DNA from: Xanthomonas maliensis
GTDB taxonomy: Bacteria; Pseudomonadota; Gammaproteobacteria; Xanthomonadales; Xanthomonadaceae
Assembly (NCBI RefSeq): GCF_009192945.1
Contig: NZ_NSET01000014.1
Location: 1-64,000 of the forward strand
DNA: 64,000 nt
Direction of reading: 5' to 3'
Shown: one piece after another, positions 8,662 through 18,295 of the stretch
Position numbering within the stretch: position 1 is the first letter of the stretch
Layout: each line of letters begins with the position of its first letter
Translations under genes and position numbers: made by a program
The notes under the pieces: generated by a model
Database searches by the model: none
Told to the model about the DNA's origin: nothing
What the model saw: only the letters and a program-made list of their open reading frames with translations

Positions 8662-9024
8662 ATGGAACGCATCCCGATCTTGCGCATGGGCCAGTTGCTG
8701 CTGGTGACCATCCAGGTGGATATGCATGACCAGCTGGCGCTGACGCTGCAGGAGGACCTGGCCGACAAGATCGCGGCAACCTCGGCGCGTGGCGTGTTGA
8801 TCGATATTTCGGCGCTGGACATCGTCGATTCCTTCATCGGCCGCATGATCAGTACGATCTCCGGCCTCGCCGCGGTCATGGGGGCGCGCACGGTGGTGGT
8901 CGGCATGCAGCCGGCAGTGGCGATCACCCTGGTGGAGCTCGGTCTGACCTTACCCTCGGTCCGCACGGCGTTGGACGTCGAACGCGGCATGCGCCTGCTG
9001 CAACAACCCGAACGCGAGGCGTGA
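8662..9024 (+). CDS. rsbS: RsbS-like stressosome scaffold (STAS)
   Basis: A 120-residue single STAS domain that starts one base after rsbR ends. The segment IDISALDIVDSFIGRM contains the serine that matches the phosphorylation site of RsbS, and GMQPAVAITLVELGL is the family's second signature. In Bacillus, RsbS is the core antagonist that binds the kinase RsbT, and phosphorylation of this serine releases it. The length equals the family norm, and the stop overlaps the rsbT start. Confidence 0.9.
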   Translation: MERIPILRMGQLLLVTIQVDMHDQLALTLQEDLADKIAATSARGVLIDISALDIVDSFIGRMISTISGLAAVMGARTVVVGMQPAVAITLVELGLTLPSVRTALDVERGMRLLQQPEREA

Positions 9025-9425
9025 TGAGTGCTATTTCGGGATCGCAGCCGGTCCGCAGCGAACAGGACGTCGTTCTGGCGCGGCAGACCGTGCGCAAGTT
9101 GGTCGTGCAGTGCGGATTGCGCCTGGTCGACCAGACCAAGCTGGTCACCGCCGCCAGCGAGTTGGCGCGCAACGCGGTGATCTATGGCGGCGGCGGGGAC
9201 ATGGAGTGGGCGCTCGTGGAAAGCGGCGCGCGCAAGGGCGTGCAGTTGACCTTCCGCGACGAAGGACCGGGCATCCCCGATCTCGATCTGGCATTGACCG
9301 ATGGCTGGACCTCCGGCAACGGGCTCGGCCTGGGGTTGTCGGGTAGCCGCCGGCTGGTGGACGAATTCGTGCTCGATAGCGCGGCCGGTCGCGGCACGCG
9401 GATCACGATCACCAAATGGAAGTGA
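9024..9425 (+). CDS. rsbT: RsbT-like switch kinase
   Basis: A 133-residue GHKL-fold serine kinase. The ATG at 9024 overlaps the rsbS stop (TGATG); a GTG one codon earlier is also possible. Motifs: N box ASELARNAVIYGGGG, G1 box DEGPGIPD, and GLGLGLSGSRRLVDEF as the G2 lid. RsbT phosphorylates the STAS proteins RsbR and RsbS on stress and, once released, activates a partner. In Bacillus the partner is the phosphatase RsbU. No RsbU or sigma-B is present here, so its target is probably one of the downstream signalling proteins (inference). Confidence 0.9.
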   Translation: MSAISGSQPVRSEQDVVLARQTVRKLVVQCGLRLVDQTKLVTAASELARNAVIYGGGGDMEWALVESGARKGVQLTFRDEGPGIPDLDLALTDGWTSGNGLGLGLSGSRRLVDEFVLDSAAGRGTRITITKWK

Positions 9426-10438
9426 GTTTCGCCGGCGCGGTCACCCAGGTCATCCGCGTGGAGGAAACCACCCAGGTCGGCCAGGTCCGTCGGCACGCGC
9501 TGGCGCTGGCGCAAGGCAATGGTTTCGACGAGGACGATTGCGGCCGCGTCGCGTTGGTGGCCACCGAGCTGTCGACCAACGTGCTCACCCACGGCGGTGG
9601 CGGCCATGTCCAGCTCGCGCTGACCGCCGGTCGAGAGGGCGTGGGGGTCGAGGTCTGCACGATCGATGCCGGGCCCGGATTCGACCTGGCCCGTTGCCTG
9701 GCCGATGGCTATTCCACCGGCACCACGCCGGGCATCGGGCTGGGCACGGTCCAGCGCCAGGCCGACGTGCTGGATGCGTATTCCGATGCCGCCGGCGCGG
9801 TAGTGCTGGCGAGGATGTATGCCGCCAACGGCGCTGGCAACGGCGCTGGCAGGGACTTGCCCTATGGCGCCCTGCGCATTCCGTTGCAACATGAGCTGGA
9901 GTGCGGCGACGCCTGGCATCTGCAAATCGTCGGCACGCAAGTGACCGCGACCATGATCGATGGCTTGGGACACGGCCCCGCAGCGGCTGCAGCGGCGGAC
10001 GCTGGCGTGCAGGCGGCAGCGCTCGCCAGCGGTGAGCCAGGCGAACGGCTGACGCGGCTGCACGCCAGCATGTCCGGCACCCGCGGCGGCGCGGTCGCTG
10101 TCGGTTGCTTCGATGCCGACAGCGGCCAACTGCGCTTTGCAGGGGTGGGTAACATCACCGCGGCCTTGTGCGATGGCGAGGGCGTACGCAGCCTGATGTC
10201 GCATCCGGGGATCGTCGGGGTGCAGTTCCGCAAGACGGTCGCCGGCGACCTGCGGGATGCGCGGGGGCGCCTGCTTGTGCTGCACAGCGACGGCTTGCAG
10301 TCGCGCTGGAACCTGCGCGATCACGCCGGCCTGCTTGCCCGCCATCCGCGCATCATCGCAGCCGTGCTATTGCGCGATCATCAACGTGGCCGCGATGACT
10401 GCGGCGTCTTTGTCATGCGGCTGGGAGACCTGCAATGA
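9416..10438 (+). CDS. Fused GHKL kinase and SpoIIE/PP2C phosphatase
   Basis: A 340-residue two-domain protein overlapping rsbT by 10 bases. Residues 1-135 are a GHKL ATPase of the RsbW/RsbT kind (ATELSTNVLTHGGGG, DAGPGFD, TTPGIGLGTVQRQADVLD). Residues 150-340 are a SpoIIE/RsbX-type PP2C phosphatase (metal-binding MIDGLGHGPAAAAAA, FAGVGNITAAL, LVLHSDGLQSRW, RDDCGVFVM). In Bacillus, RsbX resets the stressosome by dephosphorylating RsbR and RsbS. This protein probably does that, with the kinase-like half as binding or regulatory module. The fusion of both activities in one chain next to a separate RsbT is characteristic of Gram-negative stressosome loci. Confidence 0.85.
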   Translation: MEVSFAGAVTQVIRVEETTQVGQVRRHALALAQGNGFDEDDCGRVALVATELSTNVLTHGGGGHVQLALTAGREGVGVEVCTIDAGPGFDLARCLADGYSTGTTPGIGLGTVQRQADVLDAYSDAAGAVVLARMYAANGAGNGAGRDLPYGALRIPLQHELECGDAWHLQIVGTQVTATMIDGLGHGPAAAAAADAGVQAAALASGEPGERLTRLHASMSGTRGGAVAVGCFDADSGQLRFAGVGNITAALCDGEGVRSLMSHPGIVGVQFRKTVAGDLRDARGRLLVLHSDGLQSRWNLRDHAGLLARHPRIIAAVLLRDHQRGRDDCGVFVMRLGDLQ

Positions 10439-11307
10439 CTGCAAGCCACGATCCGGGCGCGGGCGAGTCGGCCGAGTTGGCAGCGCTGCGCGAGCACAAC
10501 CAGGCGTTGCGCGAAGAGCTGGAGGAAACCAATCAGGGCGTGCTGGCGCTGTATGCCGAGCTCGACCAGCAGGCCGAGCAACTGCGCGCGGTGTCCGAGC
10601 TCAAGAGTCGTTTCCTGTCGTACATGAGTCACGAGTTCCGCACCCCGCTCAGCTCGATCCTCAGCATTACCCGCCTGCTTGAAGACGGCATGGATGGGCC
10701 GTTGAACGAGGAACAGGCGCGTCAGGTGCGCTTCGTCAGCGCCTCGGCGCGCGAGTTGACCGAGATGGTCGACGACCTGCTGGATCTGGCCAAGATCGAA
10801 GCCGGTCGCATCACCATTTCGCCGGCGTGGTTCGATCTGATGGATCTGTTTTCCGCCTTGCGCGGCATGTTCCGTCCGCTGACCGACATCGGTACCACCA
10901 CCTTGGTGTTTGAAGATCCGCCGCCGTTGCCGATGCTCTATACCGACGACAAGAAGCTGGCGCAGATCCTGCGCAACTTCATTTCCAACGCGCTCAAATT
11001 CACCCCACAGGGCCAGGTGCGGGTGTATGCGCAACTGGAGGATGCCGGCCACGTCCGCTTCAGCGTGCAGGACACCGGGATCGGCATCGCGCCGGAACTT
11101 CACGAGACCTTGTTCGAGGATTTTATACAGGTGGATTCGCCGCTGCAGAAACGCTTGACCGGCACCGGGCTGGGATTGTCGATCTGCAAGCGCTTCGCCG
11201 AGTTGCTGGGCGGTCGAGTCGGCCTCAACAGCATCGTCGGCCAGGGATCGGAGTTTTTCGTGGTGCTGCCGTTGACGCTGGCAGCGGAGGACGCATTTGG
11301 GCAGTAA
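10435..11307 (+). CDS. Cytoplasmic sensor histidine kinase
   Basis: A 290-residue soluble histidine kinase whose ATG overlaps the previous stop (ATGA). A coiled coil (about 15-60, LREELEETNQGVLALYAELD) runs into HisKA with the phosphoacceptor in SYMSHEFRTPLSS (about residue 66) and a HATPase_c domain (N box NFISNALKFTP, G1 DTGIGIA, G2 GTGLGLSICKRFAELLGG). There is no membrane segment or sensor domain of its own, so it must receive its signal from another protein. Its position suggests the RsbT/phosphatase output. It probably transfers phosphate to the receiver of the next gene. Confidence 0.88.
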   Translation: MTASHDPGAGESAELAALREHNQALREELEETNQGVLALYAELDQQAEQLRAVSELKSRFLSYMSHEFRTPLSSILSITRLLEDGMDGPLNEEQARQVRFVSASARELTEMVDDLLDLAKIEAGRITISPAWFDLMDLFSALRGMFRPLTDIGTTTLVFEDPPPLPMLYTDDKKLAQILRNFISNALKFTPQGQVRVYAQLEDAGHVRFSVQDTGIGIAPELHETLFEDFIQVDSPLQKRLTGTGLGLSICKRFAELLGGRVGLNSIVGQGSEFFVVLPLTLAAEDAFGQ

Positions 11308-13246
11308 GCAGCGCATTCTGGTGGTCGACGACAACGCAGTGACGCGTTATTCGGTGCGTCGTGTGCTCGAACATCATCAGTTCCTGGTCGAGGAAGCAGG
11401 CACCGGCGGCGATGGGCTGTTACGGCTGCAGGCGACAGCGTTCGCAGCCGTGGTGCTGGACGTCAATCTACCGGACATGAGTGGATTCGACCTGGTCCGT
11501 ACGCTACGTGCCGAGCCGCGCACCGCGTTGTTGCCGGTGGTGCACGTCTCTGCCGCCTCGATCGCCACTGGCGACATGATCACCGGCCTGGATGCCGGCG
11601 CCGATGCCTATCTGATCCATCCAGTGGACCCCAACGTCCTGGTGGCCACGCTACGGACCTTGCTGCGCGCGCGTCACGCCGAGGAAGCTCTGCGGGTCAG
11701 CGAGGCGCGCTTTCGCGAGATCTTCGAGCATGTGCGGGTGCCGATCGCGGTGGTCGATGCCAATTTGCAACCGCAAGATGCCAATACGGCGTTCCAGCGC
11801 CTGCTTGGCGACGCTAGCCCGGCCGAGGCATTGATCGGTGTCGGGCAGCAGGAGGTGGTGGCGGAGCTGCGCGCCGCGCTGGCGCGCCGCGAACGCTGGA
11901 CCGGTATCTTGCAGGTGGAGCGCCATGGCGTGGTCCGCGAGACCGAGTGGCGGCTGTCGCCGTATCGCGAGCCGGACCTGGGCTTGCTGATCGTGGAGGA
12001 TGTGACCGAGCAACGGCTACGCGAGCGCGAACAACAACAGGAGCTGGATACCGCGACGTCCGAGTTGGCGCATCAGATCGCCGAGCGACGACGCACCGAG
12101 ATCCAGTTGCTGCAGGCGCAGAAGATGGAGGCACTGGGCAAACTCACCGGCGGCATCGCGCACGACTTCAACAACCTGTTGACCAGCATCATCTCCGGCC
12201 TGGACATGATCCAGCTGGCGGTGGCCTCCGACCGCATCGAGCGGGTGCCCCGCCTAGCCGAGATCGCCACCGGCTCGGCCCACCGCGCCGCGGCCCTGAC
12301 CCAACGCATGCTGGCCTTCGCGCGCAAGCAGTCGCTGGATGCGCAACCCTTCGACGTCAATGCCCGCGTGCGCTCGCTGGAGGACATGCTACGCCGTTCG
12401 ATCAGCGAGAACATCGTGCTGAAGCTGGACGTGTCGCAGCAGCCGTTCGTTGCGATCGCCGATGCCAACCAGTTCGAGAACGTGGTGCTCAATCTGGTGA
12501 TCAATGCCCGCGACGCGCTCAAGGGACGTGGCACGATCTGCATTCGGAGCGAGGCGCTGCAGGTGCGCGACGACCCGGAGCTGGACGATGGCGACTACGT
12601 GGCGCTGAACGTGATCGACGATGGCAGCGGGATCGAGCCGGCGATTCTCGACCAGGTCTTCGAACCGTTCTTCACCACCAAACCAATCGGCGAAGGGACA
12701 GGTCTGGGGTTGTCGATGACCTACGGGTTCGCGCGCCAGTCCGGTGGCATTGCCCGCATCAAAAGCACGCTTGGCCAAGGGACCACGGTGGCGTTGTTGC
12801 TGCCGCGCGGGCTGACGGCTGTCGAGCTACCGCCGGCAGCGGCCGCGCAACCTGCGCGGCAGCGATCCGAGCGCATCTTGTTGGTGGACGATACCGATGT
12901 CGTCCGCATGATGGTCAGCGAGGTGCTCGGCGATGCCGGTTATCAGGTGATCGAGGCCGACACCGCCGATGCGGCGCTGGCGCACCTGCGCGATGACACG
13001 GGGTTCGATCTGATCGTGTCCGATGTCGGCTTGCCCGGCATGAACGGGCGCGACATGGCCGATCTCGCACGGGCGATGTATCCCGCCTTGCCCATCCTGT
13101 TCATCACCGGCTACGCCGAAAACGCGGCCATCCGCCAGGAGTTCCTGGCCGAGGGCATGGCGCTGTTGCCCAAGCCTTTCAGTCTGCACGACTTGTTGAA
13201 TACCGTCGGGCAGATGCTGGATAACGCAGGTTCCCGCCACCACTGA
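11297..13246 (+). CDS. Hybrid receiver-PAS-kinase-receiver protein
   Basis: A 649-residue protein beginning with TTG at 11297, preceded by GCGGAGGA at good spacing and overlapping the upstream kinase by 11 bases. Order of domains: receiver 1 (about 5-120, phospho-Asp in [12 protein letters not shown]); PAS (about 135-250); coiled coil; HisKA of the AHDFNNLL type (about 285-295) with HATPase_c (N box [11 protein letters not shown] boxes DDGSGIE and [10 protein letters not shown]); and receiver 2 (about 530-645, [13 protein letters not shown]). It is the last gene of the stressosome operon and the likely end of its phosphorelay. There is no DNA-binding domain, so the final effector lies elsewhere. 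Confidence 0.88.
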   Translation: MGSKQRILVVDDNAVTRYSVRRVLEHHQFLVEEAGTGGDGLLRLQATAFAAVVLDVNLPDMSGFDLVRTLRAEPRTALLPVVHVSAASIATGDMITGLDAGADAYLIHPVDPNVLVATLRTLLRARHAEEALRVSEARFREIFEHVRVPIAVVDANLQPQDANTAFQRLLGDASPAEALIGVGQQEVVAELRAALARRERWTGILQVERHGVVRETEWRLSPYREPDLGLLIVEDVTEQRLREREQQQELDTATSELAHQIAERRRTEIQLLQAQKMEALGKLTGGIAHDFNNLLTSIISGLDMIQLAVASDRIERVPRLAEIATGSAHRAAALTQRMLAFARKQSLDAQPFDVNARVRSLEDMLRRSISENIVLKLDVSQQPFVAIADANQFENVVLNLVINARDALKGRGTICIRSEALQVRDDPELDDGDYVALNVIDDGSGIEPAILDQVFEPFFTTKPIGEGTGLGLSMTYGFARQSGGIARIKSTLGQGTTVALLLPRGLTAVELPPAAAAQPARQRSERILLVDDTDVVRMMVSEVLGDAGYQVIEADTADAALAHLRDDTGFDLIVSDVGLPGMNGRDMADLARAMYPALPILFITGYAENAAIRQEFLAEGMALLPKPFSLHDLLNTVGQMLDNAGSRHH

Positions 13247-13490
13247 ACGCGCAGCCTCGGCGGCCCACCGGCGCGACAGTACGCGGTCGCCGCCGCTGCC
13301 TCGTGCGCGACCAATGTGGTCACGGTTGCGCGCGCCCGTATCCGTGCGTGCGCAGCTGACTGCAGACTACGACTGCCATGCCACGGCAACATTCCTGACA
13401 TATCGTGCGCGCGGCGCGACGACCGCGCCTCCTAAGGCTTGCGCATGCCGGACGGACCCACTGCGCGCACTACTTCAAGGATTCGACTGC

Positions 13491-15851
13491 ATGTCGCTGT
13501 ACTCGCTCGCTGCTCCTACCTCCGTCTCCGGCCTGTGCCAGCTCTCCGCACGCCTTCGTGCGGGCGCGCGCCATACGCCGCTGGCGCGCGCCTGCGCCGG
13601 GCTGTTGCTGACGTCGCTGGCGGCCAGTGCCGCGGCCCAGCAGGCGCCGGCCGAGGGCAGCCCGACCGCGCTGGATACCGTCACCGTGACCGCAGAGCGC
13701 CGCGAGCAGAACCTGCAGGAAGTGCCGGTGTCGGTTGGCGTGATGCAGGGCGAGGCGCTGCGCGAGTACACCGCCGGCGGCGACGACACCCTGCTGGCCC
13801 TGTCCGGTCGGGTGCCCAGCTTCTATGCCGAAACCACCACCGGCCGCATCTTTCCGCGGTTCTACATCCGTGGCCTGGGCAACATCGATTTCTACCTGGG
13901 CGCATCGCAACCGGTGTCCATCATCCAGGACGATGTGGTGCTGGAACATGTGGTGCTGAAGTCCAACCCGGTCTACGACCTGGATCAGGTCGAAGTGCTG
14001 CGTGGCCCGCAGGGAACCTTGTTCGGCCGCAACACCACCGCCGGCATCGTCAAGTTCGATAGCGTCAAGCCCAGCGACACCTATACCGGCCGCGTCAACG
14101 CCAGCTACGGCAGCTACAACACCATCTCGCTGGACGGTGGCTTTGGCGGCCCGATCAACGATGTGCTGTCCTTCCGTATCTCCACCTTGTACCAGCACCG
14201 CGACGACTGGGTGGACAACACCTTTGCTGGCCCCAGCGACGATGGCACGCGGACCCCACGCAAGAATGCGATGGGCGGCTATAACGACCGCAACGCGCGC
14301 CTGCAGTTGCTGCTCAAGCCCAATGATGCGTTCTCGCTGCTGGCCTCGGCGCATACCCGCGATTACGACGGCACCTCGACGTTGTTCCTGCGCAACGCAG
14401 TGCAGCGGGGCAGCGACAAGGTGGACGTGCCGCGCGACCGTGTGGCCTACGACGAAGCGCAAGACAATCCGCAGGCCTATCGCACCGATGGCGGTTCGAT
14501 CAAGGCGGTCTACGACTTCGGTGGCGTCTCGTTGACCTCGATCAGCGCCTACGAGACCACCTCTGGCTATAGCCGCGGCGACACCGATGGTGGCGCGGCG
14601 GCGAATTTCCCGGTCAATGGCGTGCCGAACGGCTACGGCGAGTCGATGGGCCAGATCCGCGACCTGGGCCAATATACGCAGGAGTTGCGCCTGGCCAGCG
14701 AGGGCGAGGCAGCCCTGCAGTGGCAAGTGGGCGCGTTCTACTTCGATGGCCGCGATACCACTGATTTCTATCAGCGCGCCTACTTCCTGCAGACGGCCGC
14801 GCGCAATCCGAACAACTGGGTACGCCTGCGCAACAGCAATACCTCGTGGGCCGGCTTCGGTCAGCTCAGCTACAAGGCGACCGATGCGCTGACGCTGACG
14901 GCTGGCATCCGCCAGACCAAGGACAGCAAGGAAACGCGCCTGCTGAAAACCGCCGATACCGCGGCCGGCGTGGTGACCTACCGCGGCCGTCGGGATGTGC
15001 GCATGTCCGATACCCAGCCGAGTTGGGATCTGAGCGCGATGTATGAAATCGATCCCCGGCTGAGCGTGTATGCGCGCGTGGCGCGCGGCTTCCGCGGCCC
15101 GACCATCCAGGGCCGTAGTGCGGTGTTCAACTCCGATTTCACCACTGCCGATTCGGAAACCATCCTGTCCTGGGAAGCCGGCATCAAGAGCAGCCTGTTC
15201 GAGAACCGTCTGCGCCTGAATGTCAGCGGCTTCACTTACACCGTCGACGATATCCAGCTCAACGGCAACGACTCCAACGGCAACGGCGTGCTGTTCAATG
15301 CCGACAAGGCCAAGGCGTACGGCCTGGAAGCCGATCTGGATTGGCGCCCGGTCTCCAATCTGTCGCTGACCGCCGGCCTGAGCCTGTTGCACAGCGAAAT
15401 TCGCGACGATCGCGTCTATGCGCAGGTCTGCGGCCTCAATGGCGTGGTGGTGTGCACGGTCAACGATCCCACCATCCGCGTCGGCGCCAACACCTTTGCG
15501 CAGATCGACGGCAACCCTTTGCCGAACGCGCCCAAGTACAACCTCAACCTGGCCGCGCGCTACGACATCCCGATGGGTAACGACGGCGCCTTCTTCGTGT
15601 CCACCGACTGGAACAAGCAGGGCGAAACCAGTTTCGTGCTGTACGACTCGACCGAATTCCGCTCCAACGGCAACTTCGAGGGCGGCCTCAAGCTCGGTTA
15701 CACCGGGGGCTACGGCGCCTGGGAAGTGGCGGCCTTCGCGCGCAACATCACCAATGAGAAGAACGTCAAGGGCGTGATCGAGAACTATATGGCAGCGGTG
15801 TACAACGAGCCGCGCATCGTCGGCGTGTCGCTCAACGTCAACTGGCAGTAA
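13491..15851 (+). CDS. TonB-dependent outer-membrane receptor
   Basis: A 786-residue receiver of large outer-membrane ligands, counted from the ATG at 13491 with AAGGA upstream; an in-frame extension to 13314 lacks support. A signal peptide ends near SAAAQQ. A short TonB box-like stretch (DTVTVTAERREQNLQEVPVS) and the plug domain with DLDQVEVLRGPQGTLFGRNTTAG follow, then a 22-strand-type barrel ending in the aromatic-rich C-terminus VGVSLNVNWQ. The plug resembles the class that replaces the usual GGVI by TTAGIVKF, common among receptors for carbohydrates or aromatic compounds. The substrate is unknown. It stands alone, between the stressosome operon and convergent trxC. Confidence 0.88.
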   Translation: MSLYSLAAPTSVSGLCQLSARLRAGARHTPLARACAGLLLTSLAASAAAQQAPAEGSPTALDTVTVTAERREQNLQEVPVSVGVMQGEALREYTAGGDDTLLALSGRVPSFYAETTTGRIFPRFYIRGLGNIDFYLGASQPVSIIQDDVVLEHVVLKSNPVYDLDQVEVLRGPQGTLFGRNTTAGIVKFDSVKPSDTYTGRVNASYGSYNTISLDGGFGGPINDVLSFRISTLYQHRDDWVDNTFAGPSDDGTRTPRKNAMGGYNDRNARLQLLLKPNDAFSLLASAHTRDYDGTSTLFLRNAVQRGSDKVDVPRDRVAYDEAQDNPQAYRTDGGSIKAVYDFGGVSLTSISAYETTSGYSRGDTDGGAAANFPVNGVPNGYGESMGQIRDLGQYTQELRLASEGEAALQWQVGAFYFDGRDTTDFYQRAYFLQTAARNPNNWVRLRNSNTSWAGFGQLSYKATDALTLTAGIRQTKDSKETRLLKTADTAAGVVTYRGRRDVRMSDTQPSWDLSAMYEIDPRLSVYARVARGFRGPTIQGRSAVFNSDFTTADSETILSWEAGIKSSLFENRLRLNVSGFTYTVDDIQLNGNDSNGNGVLFNADKAKAYGLEADLDWRPVSNLSLTAGLSLLHSEIRDDRVYAQVCGLNGVVVCTVNDPTIRVGANTFAQIDGNPLPNAPKYNLNLAARYDIPMGNDGAFFVSTDWNKQGETSFVLYDSTEFRSNGNFEGGLKLGYTGGYGAWEVAAFARNITNEKNVKGVIENYMAAVYNEPRIVGVSLNVNWQ

Positions 15852-15860
15852 GACTGCCAT

Positions 15861-15896
15861 CCGTCTCCGCTGCAGTGGCTACTGCGGCGGAGGCGG
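15861..15896 (+). terminator. Hairpin after TonB receptor gene
   Basis: A 16-bp stem (15861-15876 with 15881-15896, two G-U pairs in the plus-strand RNA) with a four-base loop starts nine bases after the stop. There is no T run. It lies between convergent genes and could act on either. Confidence 0.5.
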
Positions 15897-15912
15897 ACCG
15901 GTCGCGGCGGGA

Positions 15913-16359
15913 CTATCCCGAGCCCAGTACCGCGCGGACCCATGCAACGATCTGCGCGGTGCCGACCGCACCGGAGTGACGGCCGAGTTCGCGGCCGTTG
16001 CGGATGACCAGCAGGGTGGGAATGCTGCGGATGCCGAAGCGGTTGCCCAGGATCGGGTATTGGTCGGTGTCGACCTTGCCCAGCCGCACCTGTGGCTCGA
16101 GGCTGGCGGCAGCAGCGGCGAACTGCGGCGCCATGGTCCGGCAGGGGCCGCACCAGGGTGCCCAGAAATCCACCACCAGCGGCAGATCGCTGCGCACCGC
16201 ATGCTTGTCGAAATCGGCGTCGGTCAGGACCACCGGCGCGCGCTGAAACAGGGCGGCATGGCATTGGCCGCAGTTGGGCGCATCGTGCAAGCGTGCAGGC
16301 GCCAGGCGATTGATTGCCGCGCAGGCGGGGCAGGCCACCAACAGGGGGGCGTCGGTCAT
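15913..16359 (-). CDS. trxC: Thioredoxin 2 (TrxC)
   Basis: A 148-residue cytoplasmic disulfide reductase. The N-terminal zinc-ribbon CPAC...CGQC (about residues 10-32) distinguishes TrxC from thioredoxin 1. The thioredoxin fold follows, with active site WAPWCGPC and the cis-proline in IRSIPTLL. TrxC is usually induced by oxidative stress. It is convergent with the upstream TonB receptor gene and is followed on its 5' side by about 250 bases without a gene. Confidence 0.95.
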   Translation of the reverse strand: MTDAPLLVACPACAAINRLAPARLHDAPNCGQCHAALFQRAPVVLTDADFDKHAVRSDLPLVVDFWAPWCGPCRTMAPQFAAAAASLEPQVRLGKVDTDQYPILGNRFGIRSIPTLLVIRNGRELGRHSGAVGTAQIVAWVRAVLGSG

Positions 16360-16610
16360 GCAGCGATCTCCTGGACGATGGGCTTCACGCGCGCAGGCGA
16401 TGGCCGGCTGCGCTGATCGTCAACATGGGGGCACGCGCCGCTGGCGCAAGCGCAGTGGCGCCGATCTTGCCGGCGTCCTGTGCCTGGGAGGCACGTCGCG
16501 ATGCAGCGGCGTCTCGATCACCGACCTTGGAACGCTCTGCCGCGTCGATCGATGCGGCGGGAGGCAGTCTCGGCTGCTTGGTTGATCGTTGGTCGACGCT
16601 GCCGGAGCGA

Positions 16611-16970
16611 TCAGCCCGGCAAGGTCAGCAGCGGGACGAAGCCACCGAAGATCATTCGCTTGCCATCGAAGGGCATGGGGTTGTTTTCCTGGTCCATGCG
16701 GGGGTCGTCCATCATCTTTTGCATGCCGGCATCGCGGGTGGCCTTGTCCGGCCATTCGATCCAGGAGAACACCACGGTCTCGTCCGGTCCGGCCTGGACG
16801 GCACGCATGAAGTCGGTCTGCTGTCCCTGCGGCACGTCATCGCCCCAGCACTCCACCACCCGCAACGCCCCGTATTGCACGATCAGCGCATCGCCCTCGC
16901 GGGCATGCGCAAGGAATTGCGCCTTGTTGGCGGTGGGCACGGCAATCACAAATCCATCGACATACGACAT
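16611..16970 (-). CDS. DUF1428 family protein
   Basis: A 119-residue DUF1428 (YbaA-like) protein with an alpha/beta ferredoxin-like fold. Family features: N-terminal MSYVDGFVIAVP, central WGDDVP, FSWIEWPDKATRD and C-terminal FDGKRMIFGGFVP. The ATG at 16970 has a clear GAGGAG ribosome site; the upstream in-frame extension is rejected. The biochemical function of the family is unknown. It is a single gene. Confidence 0.9.
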   Translation of the reverse strand: MSYVDGFVIAVPTANKAQFLAHAREGDALIVQYGALRVVECWGDDVPQGQQTDFMRAVQAGPDETVVFSWIEWPDKATRDAGMQKMMDDPRMDQENNPMPFDGKRMIFGGFVPLLTLPG

Positions 16971-17170
16971 GGCAGCCTCCTCGGGTGGACGCACGGCGTG
17001 CGTTTGTCGGTGACGACGAACGCACCGTGCGGAAATCGACATGGGTTGCAAAGAATGTGCACGACAACGATCGCGATCGAATGATCGCCAACGGATGGGC
17101 TCGCTACTCATGCGCGCCGTTGCCGTCCAGCAGCTTACCTCGCGCCGCCGCGCGCGTCGGCCTGCGCGAT

Positions 17171-18295
17171 TTAGGCCGCCAGGTTATGCCGGCGCAGTCT
17201 GGCCTCGAACACGACATCGCCGTCCTCGTTGCGCGCCTGCAGGGTGCCGCCATGTGCCTTGACGAACTGGTCGGCGATGAACAGCCCCAACCCGAGCCCC
17301 TGGCTGGCGTGGAAACTGGCCTTGAACGGTTCGAACAGGCGCGGCATCAGGTTGTCCGGAATATAGCCGGCATTGCGCACGGATAGCCGTAGCGTGTCCT
17401 TCTCGGTTCCGTCCAGGTGGACGTGGACCGGCTTGCGGTCGCCGTGCAATACCGCATTGCCAACCAGGTTGGAGACCACCTGCGCCAGGCGATCGCCATC
17501 GCCATCACCGTCCAGGTTGCCGTCGGTCTGCAGTTGGATCGGCGTATGCGGGTTGGCCTGCGCCACTTCGCCGACCACGCTGTGCACGACCTGGCCGAAA
17601 TCGCAGGGGCCGAACTGCATCGGCAGTCCATCGGTACGCAACCGCGAAAAGTCCAGCAATTGCTCGACCATTCGCGCCATACGCCGTGCGCTGTTTTCCA
17701 GGTGGTCCAGGGTGTGCGCCGCTGGGCTGTTCGGATCCACGTCCATGCCGAGCTTGTCGGCGCACAGCAGGATCACCGACAGCGGCGTGCGCAGGTCGTG
17801 GGTCAGCACGGCCATCATCGTCTCGTTGAGCTTGAGCGCATGTTCCAGCGACGCGTTGCGCGCCTTGAGCAGACGGCGTTGCCGATACAACTCGATGAAG
17901 ACATTGACCTTGCCCAGGATCACCTGTGGCTCGATCGGCTTGTGCAGGAAATCGACCGCGCCGCTTTCGTAACCCTGGAACGCGCGCATCGGATCGTTCG
18001 GCGAGGCGGTGAGGAAAATGATCGGGACATGGCGGCTGCGTTGTGAGCCGCGCATCAATTCGGCCAGCGAGAAGCCGTCCATCTCCGGCATGTGCACGTC
18101 CAGCAGCGCCAGCGCGACCTCGTGGTCGAGTAGCAATTCCAACGCTTGCGCGCCGGAACTGGCGCACAGCACCTGGATGCCTTCGCGGCTGAGCAGGGCC
18201 TCCATGGCCACCAGGTTCTGCGGCACGTCGTCGACGATCAGGATCTTGGCAGCATCGTCGGTGTGGGGAGCGAGGCCGGTCGCGGTGAGGTTCAT
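17171..18295 (-). CDS. Receiver-histidine kinase protein
   Basis: A 374-residue protein whose ATG at 18295 overlaps the cheB-like stop (ATGA). The N-terminal receiver (about 15-130) has its phospho-Asp in LALLDVHMPEMDG. HisKA follows with the phosphoacceptor in AVLTHDLRTPLSV, then HATPase_c (NLVGNAVLHG, and a GLGLGLFIADQFVKAHGG lid). The receiver placed before the kinase suggests that phosphate arriving from the upstream hybrid kinase tunes this kinase. It is the last gene of the minus-strand operon 22819 to 17171, with no DNA-binding output. Confidence 0.88.
   Translation of the reverse strand: MNLTATGLAPHTDDAAKILIVDDVPQNLVAMEALLSREGIQVLCASSGAQALELLLDHEVALALLDVHMPEMDGFSLAELMRGSQRSRHVPIIFLTASPNDPMRAFQGYESGAVDFLHKPIEPQVILGKVNVFIELYRQRRLLKARNASLEHALKLNETMMAVLTHDLRTPLSVILLCADKLGMDVDPNSPAAHTLDHLENSARRMARMVEQLLDFSRLRTDGLPMQFGPCDFGQVVHSVVGEVAQANPHTPIQLQTDGNLDGDGDGDRLAQVVSNLVGNAVLHGDRKPVHVHLDGTEKDTLRLSVRNAGYIPDNLMPRLFEPFKASFHASQGLGLGLFIADQFVKAHGGTLQARNEDGDVVFEARLRRHNLAA

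Noticed and set aside
13470-15860. A 796-codon minus-strand open frame opposite the TonB receptor
   Set aside because: Antisense shadow of a long GC-rich gene with repetitive Ala/Gly/Val/His composition.
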